Shown one piece after another: positions 9,871 through 19,256 of a stretch of DNA of 64,000 bases. Origin of the DNA: Micropruina sp. (lineage in GTDB: Bacteria > Actinomycetota > Actinomycetes > Propionibacteriales > Propionibacteriaceae). The translations under genes and the position numbers were made by a program. The notes beneath the pieces are model-generated. The model was given only the letters and a program-made list of their open reading frames with translations, did no database searches and was not told the DNA's origin. Position 1 is the first letter of the stretch. The number at the start of each line of letters is the position of its first letter. The stretch is taken from positions 1 to 64,000 of the forward strand of contig JADJTO010000003.1 of assembly GCA_016711105.1 (NCBI GenBank). The letters run 5' to 3'.

Positions 9871-10749
9871 TCTTCGCTGCTATCGCGGACTGGGCCGACG
9901 CCAAGGAGTACCCGGTCGAGTTCATGTGCGTGCAGCTGGGCGTGTCAACGTCGGGCTACTACGCGTGGCGGTCCCGCCCTACCTCGTCGCATGATCGTGC
10001 CGATCAGACGTTGCTGCGTCTGATCGGGACCCTGTTTGAGGAGCTGAAGGGCAACCCTGGGGTGCGACGGATGCACGCCGCGCTCGCAGCTCTTGGCCAT
10101 CGCGCGGGCCGTAAGCGGGTGTGGCGACTGATGAAGGCTGCAGGCCTGCAGGGACGGCACCCGCGAGCGTGGAAAAGGACCACGGTGGCCGGCGACCGGC
10201 CGGTGCCGGCCCCTGACCTGATCGGGCGGGACTTCACCGCCAAGAAGCCGAACCAGCGCTGGTGCGGCGACATCACCTACATCAAGAGTTGGAACGGCTG
10301 GGTGTACCTGGCGACCGTCATCGACCTCCACTCGCGACGCGTGGTGGGCTGGGCGGTGGCCGACCACATGCGCACCGACTTGGTCACAGACGCGCTCAAA
10401 ATGGCGATCACCCATCGACGACCGAAAGGGAAAGTCATCTTTCATAGCGACCGCGGAACGCAATACACCTCCCGCGGTCGCCCGCTTCTGCCGACGTAAC
10501 AACGTTCGCCGCTCACTGGGAAGGACCGGGATCTGTTACGACAACGCCGTCGCGGAAAGCTTCTTCGCCACCTACAAGAAGGAACTGATCCATACCCGTC
10601 CCTGGCCAGACCTGAAAGCAGTCACCAAAGCAACGTTCGAGTGGATCGAAACGTACTACAACCGCACACGCAGGCACTCAACACTCAACTATTTGACACC
10701 CCACGAATACGAGCTAGGATATCGACACATCCACGAACTCGCGGCATAA
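9867..10749 (+). CDS. IS3-family transposase OrfB (rve integrase core, frameshifted)
   Basis: GTG start overlapping the OrfA stop. Domain order: HTH_21 (LFEELKGNPGVRRMHAALAALGHRAGRKRVWRLM), then the DDE core with first Asp in WCGDITYI and second Asp in IFHSDRGTQYTS. The frame then breaks near 10468 in a CCC run and terminates at 10499. One frame over, the rest of the core follows, including the catalytic Glu (ICYDNAVAESFFATYKKEL) and the C-terminus (YYNRTRRHSTLNYLTPHEYE) to TAA 10747-10749. Removing one C restores about 293 residues. If the extra C is real, this copy is inactive. Confidence 0.88.
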
Positions 10750-10780
10750 ACATGGCCTCCACTTTTTCGGGAACACTCAA

Positions 10781-11100
10781 GGAGGGCTCGGAGGAGATCT
10801 GGTTGCTCGTGCGGGAGGGCGTGCCCGGCGTCGTCGACGATGGCGAGCCAGGCATGCGGCTAGTGGCCCACCAGGTCGGCGGCAGCGGCAAAGCCCACCG
10901 TGGAGTCGAGCCGTCCGGCCACGATCAGGTTGGGCCTGAGTAGGCCGGGCCGTCAAAGGGGTGAGCCCACCGTCCGCCGATTCGTTCGGGCCCGGTTGTC
11001 CGGCCCATGCCGGGGAGGTCAGGGTAGATCCGCCGTACCCCGGCAACACAGTCCCGTGCTCCACGTAGTTGACCACCACGTGGCCCGCCCGAAACTCCAC
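10781..11100 (-). pseudogene. Decayed alpha/beta-hydrolase
   Basis: Three hydrolase pieces lie in order but in different frames: an N-terminus from GTG 11100 (VEFRAGHVVVNYVEHGT), a middle piece (RRIYPDLPGMGRTTGPERIGG) and a C-terminus (RPNLIVAGRLDSTVGFAAAADLVGH*PHAWLAIVDDAGHALPHEQ). The catalytic His region survives. The segment with the nucleophile Ser is deleted, a TAG at 10860-10862 replaces an expected Tyr codon, and the 3' end is cut by the IS3 right terminus. Only about 320 bp remain of a gene normally near 800 bp. Confidence 0.8.
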
Positions 11101-11172
11101 GCTTTCGCGCTAGCCGCAAGGCGTCGCGGACGATTTCCAGGCGTAGAATTTTGGGTGAAGGAAGGCACGGAG

Positions 11173-11493
11173 ATGGCTGGGGAGCAGGTCGCGCGGAATT
11201 CTTGGTTGAGCTTGATCGGGCTCCCGGTGGCCATGCTGGGGAGCTTCCTGGTGGGGAGCTTTGCCGGCTCCTTGGCTGGGGTCGGCTCGGATGGCCGTGC
11301 ACCGTGGTGGCTGGCGGTCATCCTGATCGCCATGGTGGTCGTGTTGTTCGGCGCTGCGGCGCTGGTTACCTATCGGTTCTGTCGTCAGGCCGAGGCGGCC
11401 GGCGTGCCGAGCGCCATGGTCCCTGCCTGGATTGCGATAGCCGTGGGCGGTCTCGTCGTCCTGCAGAACCTGGTCGGGTACCTCTTCGCGTGA
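11173..11493 (+). CDS. Small integral membrane protein
   Basis: 106 residues from ATG 11173, preceded by GAAGG. Three hydrophobic segments: WLSLIGLPVAMLGSFLVGSFAGSLAG, WWLAVILIAMVVVLFGAAALVTY and AMVPAWIAIAVGGLVVLQNLVGYLF. I recognise no family and no catalytic motif. It stands alone between the hydrolase remnant and the CBM21 gene. Confidence 0.7.
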   Translation: MAGEQVARNSWLSLIGLPVAMLGSFLVGSFAGSLAGVGSDGRAPWWLAVILIAMVVVLFGAAALVTYRFCRQAEAAGVPSAMVPAWIAIAVGGLVVLQNLVGYLFA

Positions 11494-11736
11494 CGGGGGC
11501 GCGATCGGAGCCGAACCCAGGTCCCATCGGGCTGGTGCCTGCGGCCCACCCGTCCGAACCGCATGTCCATGCTGCCGATCGGCAACTGGTCCTCGCGCCA
11601 CGGCCGGTGCCACGCGAGCGGCGCCCCGTTGTCGTCGCCTCGTCCGTCAGTTAGCGTGGCCGCAGACGGGCCAGACGAGTTCCCTCGGTCAGGGCGAATC
11701 TCCGATGAGCTCCCCGCTACTCGACAAGGACACATC

Positions 11737-12452
11737 ATGGCTTCAGCTGTACGACTCAAACTGGGACGGCGCGAGTTCTTCGCCGGCGGTGGTTTCAGCG
11801 GAACATTCGCTCCCATCTCGGTCAAGGTGAAAAACATTGCCTTCGATAAGGAAGTCGTGGTCCATTACTCGCCGAGCGCGGGCACGTGGAAGGAGCTGCC
11901 GCTGTCGTTCGGCTCGCACTTCGGGGACTATGACGTCTTCGCCGGAACCGTGAACGAGCAGGTCACACAGTTCGTGATCCGGTACGCCAGTGGGGGCGTG
12001 ACGTTCTATGACAACAATGGGGGAGCGGACTACCTCTTCAACGAAGACCTGGCGGTCGTCGGCGGCAACGTCGTCCTCAGTGCCGCGACAGCTCGCCAAG
12101 GCGCCGAGGCCGGTGGGGATTCGTCTTCACCACCTCCTGGCTGGAGGGGGAGATCCTGGTCAACAACCTCTCCTTCGCCAAAAATGTCGGCATCCGTTAC
12201 TCCGCGGACGGGGGTGCAACGTGGCATGACAGGAATGCGTCGTTTGCAGGGTCACACACCAGCAGCGGTGTCTTCGTCGGCTCCGGCGCCGAGGTGTGGC
12301 GCTTCAAGACCCCCGTCCTCAACCTGCATCCTGCCCCAGAATTTCGACTTGCGGTGTTCTATCGCAACCTGGCGACCGGCGAGCACTACTGGGACAACAA
12401 CTTCGGCCAGGACTACAAGGTCAGCAAAGCCAGCGGCGCGACGCTCGAATAG
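11737..12452 (+). CDS. Tandem CBM21 carbohydrate-binding protein (frameshifted)
   Basis: ATG 11737. Two copies of a CBM21-like beta-sandwich. Copy 1 has VKVKNIAFDKEVVVHYS, then FVIRYASGGVTFYDNNGGADYLF; copy 2 has ILVNNLSFAKNVGIRYSADGGATWHD, then FYRNLATGEHYWDNNFGQDY. The WDNN-G-(D)Y ending and the K/N-N-[IL]-[AS]-F-x-K strand are CBM21 hallmarks, known from fungal glucoamylases and PP1 glycogen-targeting subunits. The frame breaks in a GGGG run at about 12115-12118; adding one G gives 238 residues ending at TAG 12450-12452. There is no signal peptide and no catalytic domain, so it may be an intracellular glycogen-binding protein. That role is inference. Confidence 0.82.
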
Positions 12453-12487
12453 TCGTAAGATCAGAGGGGCATGCGTCTCGTGTCATG

Positions 12488-13051
12488 TTACAGAGTGAAG
12501 CCGTCATAGCCGACTGAGATGATGCGGTCCTCTTCAAAGAACTTCAGCGGGTATTCGTTTGTCGGCATTGCGCGGAGATAGAACTTGAGCGCCGCATCGC
12601 CGGCTGGTTCGATCATCAAGTAGCGTTGCATTCTTGTGTGGCTCACGCGATTTCGCATCACGTCATACACGTAGCGCACAAGCTCTGTCCCATGATGTGG
12701 GGGCTCAACGCCTCTCCGAAATAGTTTCCTTTGGTAACGATGGCCCGGATGGATCGCGATGTAGGCCAGGTAGTCATACTGATCCTGTGGGTAGCTCATG
12801 ACAATGGCACCACCCAGAATGCCTTCAGCAAGATCGACTTCGCTGGAGTTCTTGACCCTCCGCACGAAGGCCGTCGTATCGTGAAAGTCACTCCACAGTT
12901 CATGGGAGGATTTCCCGATCGGAAAGGCCTCGCTCAGGACGTCTCTCAAGGCGTGGCGATCTTGTCTGGGGAGTGCTGCGTACGCACAGTGCTCGTTCGC
13001 GTACGACGCGTGCCTGTGCTCGGCGTCCGCCAAGCCTTTCCTCGTCACCAT
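12488..13051 (-). CDS. GNAT-like acyltransferase (tentative)
   Basis: 187 residues from ATG 13049-13051. The central part reads like a GNAT fold: the strand GGAIVMSYPQDQYDYLAYIAIHPGHRYQRK contains the beta4-alpha3 region, although the usual R-x-x-G-x-G/A is imperfect (HRYQRKLFRRG). The C-terminus (AALKFYLRAMPTNEYPLKFF) matches the typical GNAT end where the acceptor residue sits. The substrate is unknown. It is divergent from the next gene, 72 bp away. Confidence 0.5.
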   Translation of the reverse strand: MVTRKGLADAEHRHASYANEHCAYAALPRQDRHALRDVLSEAFPIGKSSHELWSDFHDTTAFVRRVKNSSEVDLAEGILGGAIVMSYPQDQYDYLAYIAIHPGHRYQRKLFRRGVEPPHHGTELVRYVYDVMRNRVSHTRMQRYLMIEPAGDAALKFYLRAMPTNEYPLKFFEEDRIISVGYDGFTL

Positions 13052-13123
13052 CACATCCTTATTGGTTCGGTGGGTTCCGCTCAAGTCGCCCGCACACGCT
13101 CGCCAGCGGGTTAGCCTGCTGGG

Positions 13124-14050
13124 ATGGAGGCAGATCCTCTGCGGACGGAGTTGGCCGAGTTGCCGGCCCGGTTGCGGGATGCGGTGAGTGCTGGCGAGTT
13201 GATCGCGGCAACAACGTGGCCCGGCGACAGCGGCATTGTCACGACTCGGCATTCACACGAGCTGCGGGTGGGCGCCGATCACTTGATATCGCCGATCCCG
13301 AGCATCCGTCTGGGCCTGGCCAGGAGTGTTGACGCCCGGTTCCTGTGTAGGGAGTGGGGTGTTCCGTGGCCGGTCGCGGTGTCGGGGGACGTCCATCAGA
13401 TGAGGTGGGGGATCGTGGTGGGCGGCGCCGAGTTGCTTGACCCCTACCAGCAGAGGATCACGGTCGAACCCTTCCTTGTCGGGTGTTGGCAGCTTCGGCC
13501 GCTCCTCACTGGCAGGCCTCCGGGCCCGGTGCCGGGTCTGGTCGCGGGTGCATCGCCTGCCTATGACGTGACCGAGCGCGGCGGGCGGGTTGCACTGATT
13601 GAGGTGAGCCGCGCCCGATTCGACGCAGCTGTCGTGACCGGAGACGACCCGGCCGCTCGGCAGCTGTTGGGGCGGATGGCCCTGAACTACCCGGTGTGGC
13701 ATTCCGGGTGGACGGCTGAGCCGTCCGATGAGGTGGCGTTGGTGATCGAGGACGGGCGTCCGGTCGCTGGGGCGGTGATCTCAGTGTCCGCACCGGTGGC
13801 GCAGGCGACACGGGTGAGTCTGCCGCCCCGTCCGGACGGGTCGGTCACCGGCAGTCAGCTGCTGGAACTGCTCGAGTCCGTGGCGATGGATCGTGGGTGC
13901 CAGCGGCTGATCCTGGACAGCAGCGCCTTCCTGCACGCAGGCCTGCCCTACCCGCAGCTCGGCTACACGGTCCAGCCGCCTTACCAGGGCGATCCCGACA
14001 CACCGGTCTGGGTGCAGCGTGACCTTCCCGCACGTCCGGGACCGCGGTGA
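13124..14050 (+). CDS. Uncharacterised protein with GNAT-like C-terminal half
   Basis: 308 residues, ATG 13124. The first 180 residues match nothing I recognise. The second half, from VALVIEDGRPVAGAVISVS through LLELLESVAMDRGCQRLILDSS to YPQLGYTVQPPYQGDPDTPVWVQRDL, follows the beta-alpha layout of GNAT acetyltransferases. It includes a run like those ending in aGF/lGY, but lacks a clear acetyl-CoA loop. It is convergent with the next gene (26 bp apart). Confidence 0.55.
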   Translation: MEADPLRTELAELPARLRDAVSAGELIAATTWPGDSGIVTTRHSHELRVGADHLISPIPSIRLGLARSVDARFLCREWGVPWPVAVSGDVHQMRWGIVVGGAELLDPYQQRITVEPFLVGCWQLRPLLTGRPPGPVPGLVAGASPAYDVTERGGRVALIEVSRARFDAAVVTGDDPAARQLLGRMALNYPVWHSGWTAEPSDEVALVIEDGRPVAGAVISVSAPVAQATRVSLPPRPDGSVTGSQLLELLESVAMDRGCQRLILDSSAFLHAGLPYPQLGYTVQPPYQGDPDTPVWVQRDLPARPGPR

Positions 14051-14075
14051 CGTGCCCTCTCGGTCACCGGTTCAC

Positions 14076-16928
14076 TCACCCACCGATCACCATCCCGCGA
14101 TTGATCGAGAGGAACGCCTGACGGGCGAGCCCCAGATCGGTGGCCACGTTGCCGTACCAGGTGCTGCCTCCGCTGTTGGACTGGCTGGCCGCGTAGTCAA
14201 GCATCTGGGACACGAGCAGTGCGTCGGCTGGGCCGAACACGCTGCTGGAGTCGACGAACGTGGTGCACGACACATCCGTGCAGACCCGGGTGAGGTCAAC
14301 TGCAATGCCGCCGACCGGAGCCGGGGCGCCGATCCGGTTGCCGCCGAGGGCGGCGTCACTGAAGTACACGTTCAGGGCGGTGACAAGCATCTCTGCCTTG
14401 AGTTGCGCTGCGGGGCCACCCTTCTTCACAGCGCCACCCACGGTGGTGACATAGGCCGCGACGTTGGCGCAACTGGCCGTTGAGGTGAGGCCCTGGAACG
14501 GGGCCCAGCCGCGGAGCCACGTCCCCACGTCGCACACGCCGGCAGTGGCCGTACCGCTCTTGATCATCTTTTGGCCGGCACCGTTCTGCCAGAACCCCGC
14601 CTGCCTTGCGCCGGTACTGACTGGCCCAGCGAGGTCGATCGAGGTCGATGCCGAGGATTGAGCCTGGTAGTTGCCGTCTTCGGCTTTCGTGGCGGTCACG
14701 AAGCACGCGCCCGATGCGGTGATCGAAAGGGTCGCGCCGAGCACGGAGCAGGGTCCCGAATCCACCACGAACGACACCTCACCGGTGCCCGAGCCACCTG
14801 AGGTGGTCAACGCCAAGTCCTGGCCCACTGTGCCCTCGGTGGAGGTGAGGAGGAGCGGTTGCTGAATCGCCTTCGCGAACGTGACCTCGGTCGGCGCCGA
14901 GGACGCTTCGTCGTAGGCGTCGTCACCGGCTTTGGTCGCGGTCACTAGGCAGGTCCCTGCCGATCCCACGCTCAGCGTGAACGGGGGTGAGGCGCTGACC
15001 ACGCAGCCGGAGGCAGTCCCGTCAGCGGCCACGAACGTGACCTCGCCGGAACCGGAGCCGCCGGACGTCTGCAGCGTCAACGGTTCTCCGAAGGTGCCCG
15101 AGGTCGACTCCACCAGGAGGGCGGCCTGGCTTTCCTTTCCGATCCTGATGGTTCCCGATGTGGTCGCCACGTTGTAGTTGGTGTCGGCGGCCTTGGTCGC
15201 GGTCACCTGGCATTCACCGGTCGCCGTATTCGACAGGGTGGAACCGGACACGGTGCACGGGCCCGAATCCACCTCGAACGACACCAGTCCGGAACCGGAC
15301 CCCCCGGAGGTTTCAACTCCAAGTCCACGGCGAACTCCGCGCTGGTCGAGGTGATGGCCAGCGGGTCCTGCTCTGCCTTGCCGATCGTCACGGTGGTGGG
15401 GGGCGAGAAGGCCTGGCGGAAGTCAGCGTCGGCAGCCTTCGTCGCGGTCACGAGGCAGGTTCCTGCTGACGTGGAGCTCAGCAGGTAGGGCTCCGCTGGG
15501 CTGACCGCGCAGCCTGCGGCGGTCCCGTTTGCGGCCTCGAAGGTAGTCGCCCCCGTCCCAGAGCCACCGGACGTCGTCAGTTCCAAGGGCTGCGCGAAGG
15601 TGCCAGAAGTCGACGTCACCACAAGGGGCTCCTGCGCGGCCAACCAAGCGGACGGCTCCACCGCGCCGATGGTGCACTGCGTCAGTGCTGAGATGGGGCC
15701 GGGCATGCCGCGCTGGTCTGCGCGCGGGCATACGGGCACCCCGCCCAGGGTGGTGCCGGTGGGGATCTTGTCCACGGCGGGACTGGTGAGCGCAGGCATC
15801 ATGGTCAACGTCGGGCCACCGTTGTCCACGAGGGCCCCGAGGAGAGGGTCAGTGTTGGTGAGATCGGTGTCTTGGCTGAAGTTGCACTCCCCGTTGTCGA
15901 CCAGGTTGTGACCCACGCTGATGAAGTTGGCTGACGTCCCGCCGCAGTTGCCCCGGTTGTTTGGGCCCAGAATGCTGGAGCTGAGGTAGACCGTCCCGGC
16001 GTTGGAGATTCCGCCGACGCTGCCTCGTCCGGTGTTCCCGGAAATGGTGCTACTGGTGAGCCGGACGGCCCCCACCGTGTTGTAGATAGCGCCCCCGAAA
16101 CTCGCCGAGTTGCCGGAGAACGTGCTGTTGACGATCGTGAAGTTGCCACCGTGCAGGCCGCCGCCCTTGTCCCACGCGTAGTTGCCCGAGATCGTGCTGT
16201 CACTGATCGTGATCGGGCTCCCGTTGTCGTACGCCTCAAGACCGCCGCCATGACCGGTCGAGGCACTGTTGCCCGACAGTGTGCTGCGGGTAATGGTGAC
16301 TGGCCGACCACCCGTGAAGATGCCGCCGCCCCCGCCTATGCTGGTCGCGGTGTTGCCCGAGATCGTGCTGTCTACAATCGTCAGGGGGCCAAACCAGTTG
16401 TAGATGCCCGCTCCGGTGTTGGCTGTATTGCCCGTGACGGTGCTGTTGGACAGGGTCAGTGTCCCGCTGTTGAGGATGCCGCCGCCGTTGTTGGATGAGC
16501 CGTTGGTGATGCGGAGATGATCCAGCGTCACGGCCCCGCCGCCCACGCTCACCATGGCGCCGACGCCGCCGGCGCCCGTTCCATCGAGGACCGCGGGGGG
16601 ACCCCTCGGGGGCATTCGCGCCAGTAATGGTGACCGACTGGGAGATGGCTACTCGCTCGAAGAGGGTGCCCGACACGTGGATCGTGCCTCCGCTAGCCAC
16701 CTGAGTCAGCGCGTAGGTCAGCGTCGCGCAGGGCGTCCCCGACGTCTGGCAGTCGTTGCCGGTGTCGTTGCCGCCCGCGGCCACAAACACAGTCGACGAC
16801 ACCGCCGATGCCTCGGGAGCGACGAGGATGCCGCCGAGGGTCAAGCCAATAGCGACGACGCCACTCAACACCCGGCGCGTTGCACGCCCACCAGCCACGC
16901 TTTTTCCCAGACCTGTTCTGCCCATCAT
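14076..16928 (-). CDS. Exported beta-helix / Ig-repeat protein (two frame breaks)
   Basis: Assembled length 950 residues. Signal peptide VLSGVVAIGLTLGGILVAPEASA, then a right-handed beta-helix with repeated GNTA/GNSAS turns (STISGNTATSIGGGGGIF, STLSGNSASTGHGGGLEA, STISGNYAWDKGGGLHG). The choice-of-anchor Q motif DPLLGALVDNGGPTLTMMP follows. Four or five short Ig-like repeats come next (LTTSGGSGTGEVSFVVDSGPC...CFVTATKAEDGNY). The C-terminal domain (ARQAGFWQNGAGQKMIKSG...CDVGTWLRGWAPFQ) ends at 14076. Frame breaks at about 16594-16605 (one extra base) and about 15311 (one missing) cancel, leaving an exact multiple of three. Probably a cell-surface adhesin or polysaccharide-interacting protein. 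Confidence 0.8.
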
Positions 16929-17503
16929 TCAACCCCCGTCGAAATCGGCCAAGCGCACGAAGCTCGCTACCTCACCTCGGGAATCCAGTGAGTGGGCTCG
17001 TGGTCCGCAATCATGGCCCCGCAGAGCTTCGGAAAGCAATGACTTACCCGAACAATCCGGCGGCACGCACGAATTCTCACGAATTCTCACGCAACTCCGT
17101 GCGGTCGGTCCGACTCGTTAACGGTGCTATCTGATGGCTTCTGCTTTAGTGGCATTCGGACTCAAGTATGGGCTCACGGGATGGGCAAGACTGCGCCCTG
17201 TGGACGTCGATTTGGTCGTGCCAAGCTTGAACTGTCGCGCCCAGCGGGACCATCGTTCCGCCTTGGTCACGAGTCCCTGCCGATTTCAGTCGATTGGGGC
17301 GAGTGCCATGCGGTTCGCCCGCAAGAAGGGAGCATTCTCGTGGCGTGGCTCAGAAGCCTCTAGTGCCGAATCGGCTGGCGCCAATGGATGCACGAACGCA
17401 ACCCGATCATGCCGGCGATCGAGGGATCCTCCGACGGGCCCGAGTGGGGGCGGCGTTAGGCTACGACCGAGCAAGGTGTTCCTGCCCCTTGGCGGCGAGC
17501 CGC
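16929..17503. other. Intergenic region without a supported gene
   Basis: 575 bp upstream of the beta-helix gene and downstream of the OYE-family gene. It contains a short direct repeat, AATTCTCACG twice in tandem near 17078-17098. Frames on both strands are Arg/Ser-rich without recognisable motifs. It probably holds the beta-helix promoter on the minus strand, but I cannot place it. Confidence 0.45.
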
Positions 17504-18583
17504 TTACGGCTTCACCAGCTGCGGCCAGTTCCCCGCGAAGTATTCAACGAAAGGCTCGCCCAGCAATTCGGCGCGCAAGTGCTCCTTCGTGACCGGAAAG
17601 GCGGGCGCCTGGTAGCTGGGATCAGCCGCGGCCCGGCGAGCGAAAGCGTGGTCGGCGATGGCGGCCTTGCCGATGAACGCCAAGTCGGCACCGCGGTCCA
17701 GCACCCACTGGGCGTCCGGGGCGCCCGGGATGCGCCCGGCGACCCCCAGGGCTGTCCCGTGGCGCGGCAGTCCGAGGAAATGCTCGATCACCATCGGGCC
17801 TCCCTCTGGAGCGTGGACCGGCAACTTCCGCACGTCCCACAAAGACAGGTCGAGGTAGTCCAGGGCCTCGCTCGCGAAGAGGGCAGCGACCAGATGGACC
17901 ATGTCAGCGGGATTCAGACCGAAGCGCTCCACCGACAGGCGCAACCCGACCTGGAAGTCGGGGCCGGTCCGATCGCGGATCGCGCGGACGACCTCGTGCA
18001 CGAACCGGGCCCGCCCAGCGGCATCGCCTCCGTAGCCGTCTTCCCGGATGTTGTTCGACTCGTCGAGGAACTGGCCCACCAGGTACCCGTGCCCCCCGTG
18101 AATCTCAATGCCATCGATGCCTGCCTTCTCGGCTCGGGCTGCCGCCGCGGCGAAGTCGTCCACAGCCTGCTGCACTTCGGCCGTCGACAGGGCACGGACC
18201 GCCGTCTGGGCGTCCGCCCACGGTCCGACGACGTCGTGGCCGGACACCGAGGCGCTCGCCTTCACTCCGCCATGGTGCAGTTGCACCGAGGACACCGAGC
18301 CGGCATCGGCGACCGCTCGGGCGAGGCGCTCGAGACCCGACAGATGGTCGTCCGAGGAGATCCCCAGCTGACCCGGCCAGACCTGCCCGGCCGCGTGCAC
18401 GTAGGCGGCAGCGGTCATAGTGAGCCCGAACCCGCCGCGGGCGCGCGCCACCAACCAGGCGATCTCGATGTCGGAGAGCGTGCCGTCGGGGTGGCTTTGC
18501 AGATTGGTCATCGGCGCGAGGACGAAGCGGTTCGGCAGCGTGCGCCCGTGGCGCAACTCCAGCGGGGTGTTCAATGAGGCCAT
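17504..18583 (-). CDS. Old yellow enzyme family NADH:flavin oxidoreductase
   Basis: 359 residues, the normal length for the family. TIM-barrel landmarks are present: RFVLAPMTNLQS near the N-terminus (FMN phosphate side), VQLHHGGVKA, the active-site HGGHGYLVGQFL with the His pair pattern (family H-x-x-H/N), SNNIREDGYGGDAAGRARFVHEVVRAIRD, and LAFIGKAAIADHAFA near the C-terminus. It reduces activated C=C bonds using FMN and NAD(P)H, cytosolic. The natural substrate is unknown. It stands alone. Confidence 0.92.
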   Translation of the reverse strand: MASLNTPLELRHGRTLPNRFVLAPMTNLQSHPDGTLSDIEIAWLVARARGGFGLTMTAAAYVHAAGQVWPGQLGISSDDHLSGLERLARAVADAGSVSSVQLHHGGVKASASVSGHDVVGPWADAQTAVRALSTAEVQQAVDDFAAAAARAEKAGIDGIEIHGGHGYLVGQFLDESNNIREDGYGGDAAGRARFVHEVVRAIRDRTGPDFQVGLRLSVERFGLNPADMVHLVAALFASEALDYLDLSLWDVRKLPVHAPEGGPMVIEHFLGLPRHGTALGVAGRIPGAPDAQWVLDRGADLAFIGKAAIADHAFARRAAADPSYQAPAFPVTKEHLRAELLGEPFVEYFAGNWPQLVKP

Positions 18584-18620
18584 GCTGGGACTTTAGTGCT
18601 CTGGTCTGTGTTTGGGCGGC

Positions 18621-18830
18621 TCAGGTGTCGAACGACAAGGACGCGGACAGCTCCCGGTGTGCGTCGATCTGCGCCTGGATGGTGGCCAGGTTCTGCTCGA
18701 TCCCGGCCATCGGGTCAGCTCCGGCGATGAACCGCAGTGGCAACTCGTCCGAATCTGACAGGGTGACCAGGGTCGGGCTGCGTTCCCCCATGGCCGACTG
18801 TTGCGCGTCGGCAGCCTCTCGTGGCTACGG
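18621..18830 (-). pseudogene. C-terminal fragment of a short-chain dehydrogenase-like gene
   Basis: An open frame reads ...REAADAQQSAMGERSPTLV, then TLSDSDELPLRFIAGADPM and AGIEQNLATIQAQIDAHREL to a TGA at 18621-18623. This looks like the last 60 residues of a short-chain dehydrogenase. No Rossmann half is present upstream; the next sequence on that side is a toxin fragment on the other strand. The family call rests on the C-terminal pattern only. Confidence 0.5.
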
Positions 18831-18884
18831 CAGTGCCCTGGGTCGTGTTGGCCGCAGCCGCGGCGGCAGGTGGCTTCCGCCTGG

Positions 18885-19070
18885 CTGCGTTTGAGGCGGC
18901 TTATAGAGCTCCTGCGGACCCCGTTCGAAGGCACCGGCAAGCCGGAGCCGCTCAAGCACCAGGTAGGCAACGTGTGGTCCCGGAGCATCACTCAGGAGCA
19001 TCGGCTGGTCTATGCAGTAGACGACGACCAGATCGTGGTGCTGGCGGCTCGATTCCACTACGGCGGCTGA
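18885..19070 (+). pseudogene. YoeB-family toxin fragment (N-terminus missing)
   Basis: The last 60 residues match YoeB/Txe mRNA interferases: RRLIELLRTPFEGTGKPEPL, then GNVWSRSITQEHRLVYAV and VLAARFHYGG, with the conserved G-x-G-K-P-E-x-L, W-S-R-x-I, E-H-R-L-V-Y and C-terminal HY. The expected N-terminal 25 residues are absent; upstream codons are unrelated and abut the dehydrogenase fragment. No YefM partner is nearby, so this is a remnant. Confidence 0.75.
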
Positions 19071-19124
19071 AGCCACGCACCGGATGGGTCGGAACAGCCT
19101 CCAAGTCCGGCAACCGAGCTGCCC

Positions 19125-19163
19125 AAAAAACCTCCCGCCGCCTGTATTCAGGCAGCGGGAGGT
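19125..19163 (-). terminator. Intrinsic terminator of the membrane-protein gene
   Basis: On the minus strand ACCTCCCGC-(t)-GCCTG-aata-CAGGC-(g)-GCGGGAGGT forms a long stem followed by TTTTTT. It lies about 95 nt after the stop at 19257. Confidence 0.9.
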
Positions 19164-19256
19164 CATCAAGGCAGTTTCGTCGGCGTCAGGAGCGGGCCAG
19201 CCCGAGCGCCTGGTACGGACGGAGCCGCACCGTTTCGGGGTTTCGCTCGCCCTGGC

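Larger units (their letters stand above)
9514..10780 (+). mobile_element. IS3-family insertion sequence
   Basis: An orfA/orfB pair flanked by imperfect 25-bp terminal inverted repeats. The left is 9514-9538 (TGGACCGTTCCC...GTGGAGG) and the right is 10756-10780 (rc TTGAGTGTTCCC...GTGGAGG), with 16 of 25 positions matching. I see no convincing 3-bp target duplication, which fits a flank rearranged after insertion. The element separates an IS5 remnant from a hydrolase remnant. Confidence 0.85.

Noticed and set aside
17134..17592. A plus-strand frame in the 17 kb intergenic region
   Set aside because: No ribosome site, low-complexity Arg/Ser content and partial overlap with the antisense of the OYE-family gene.
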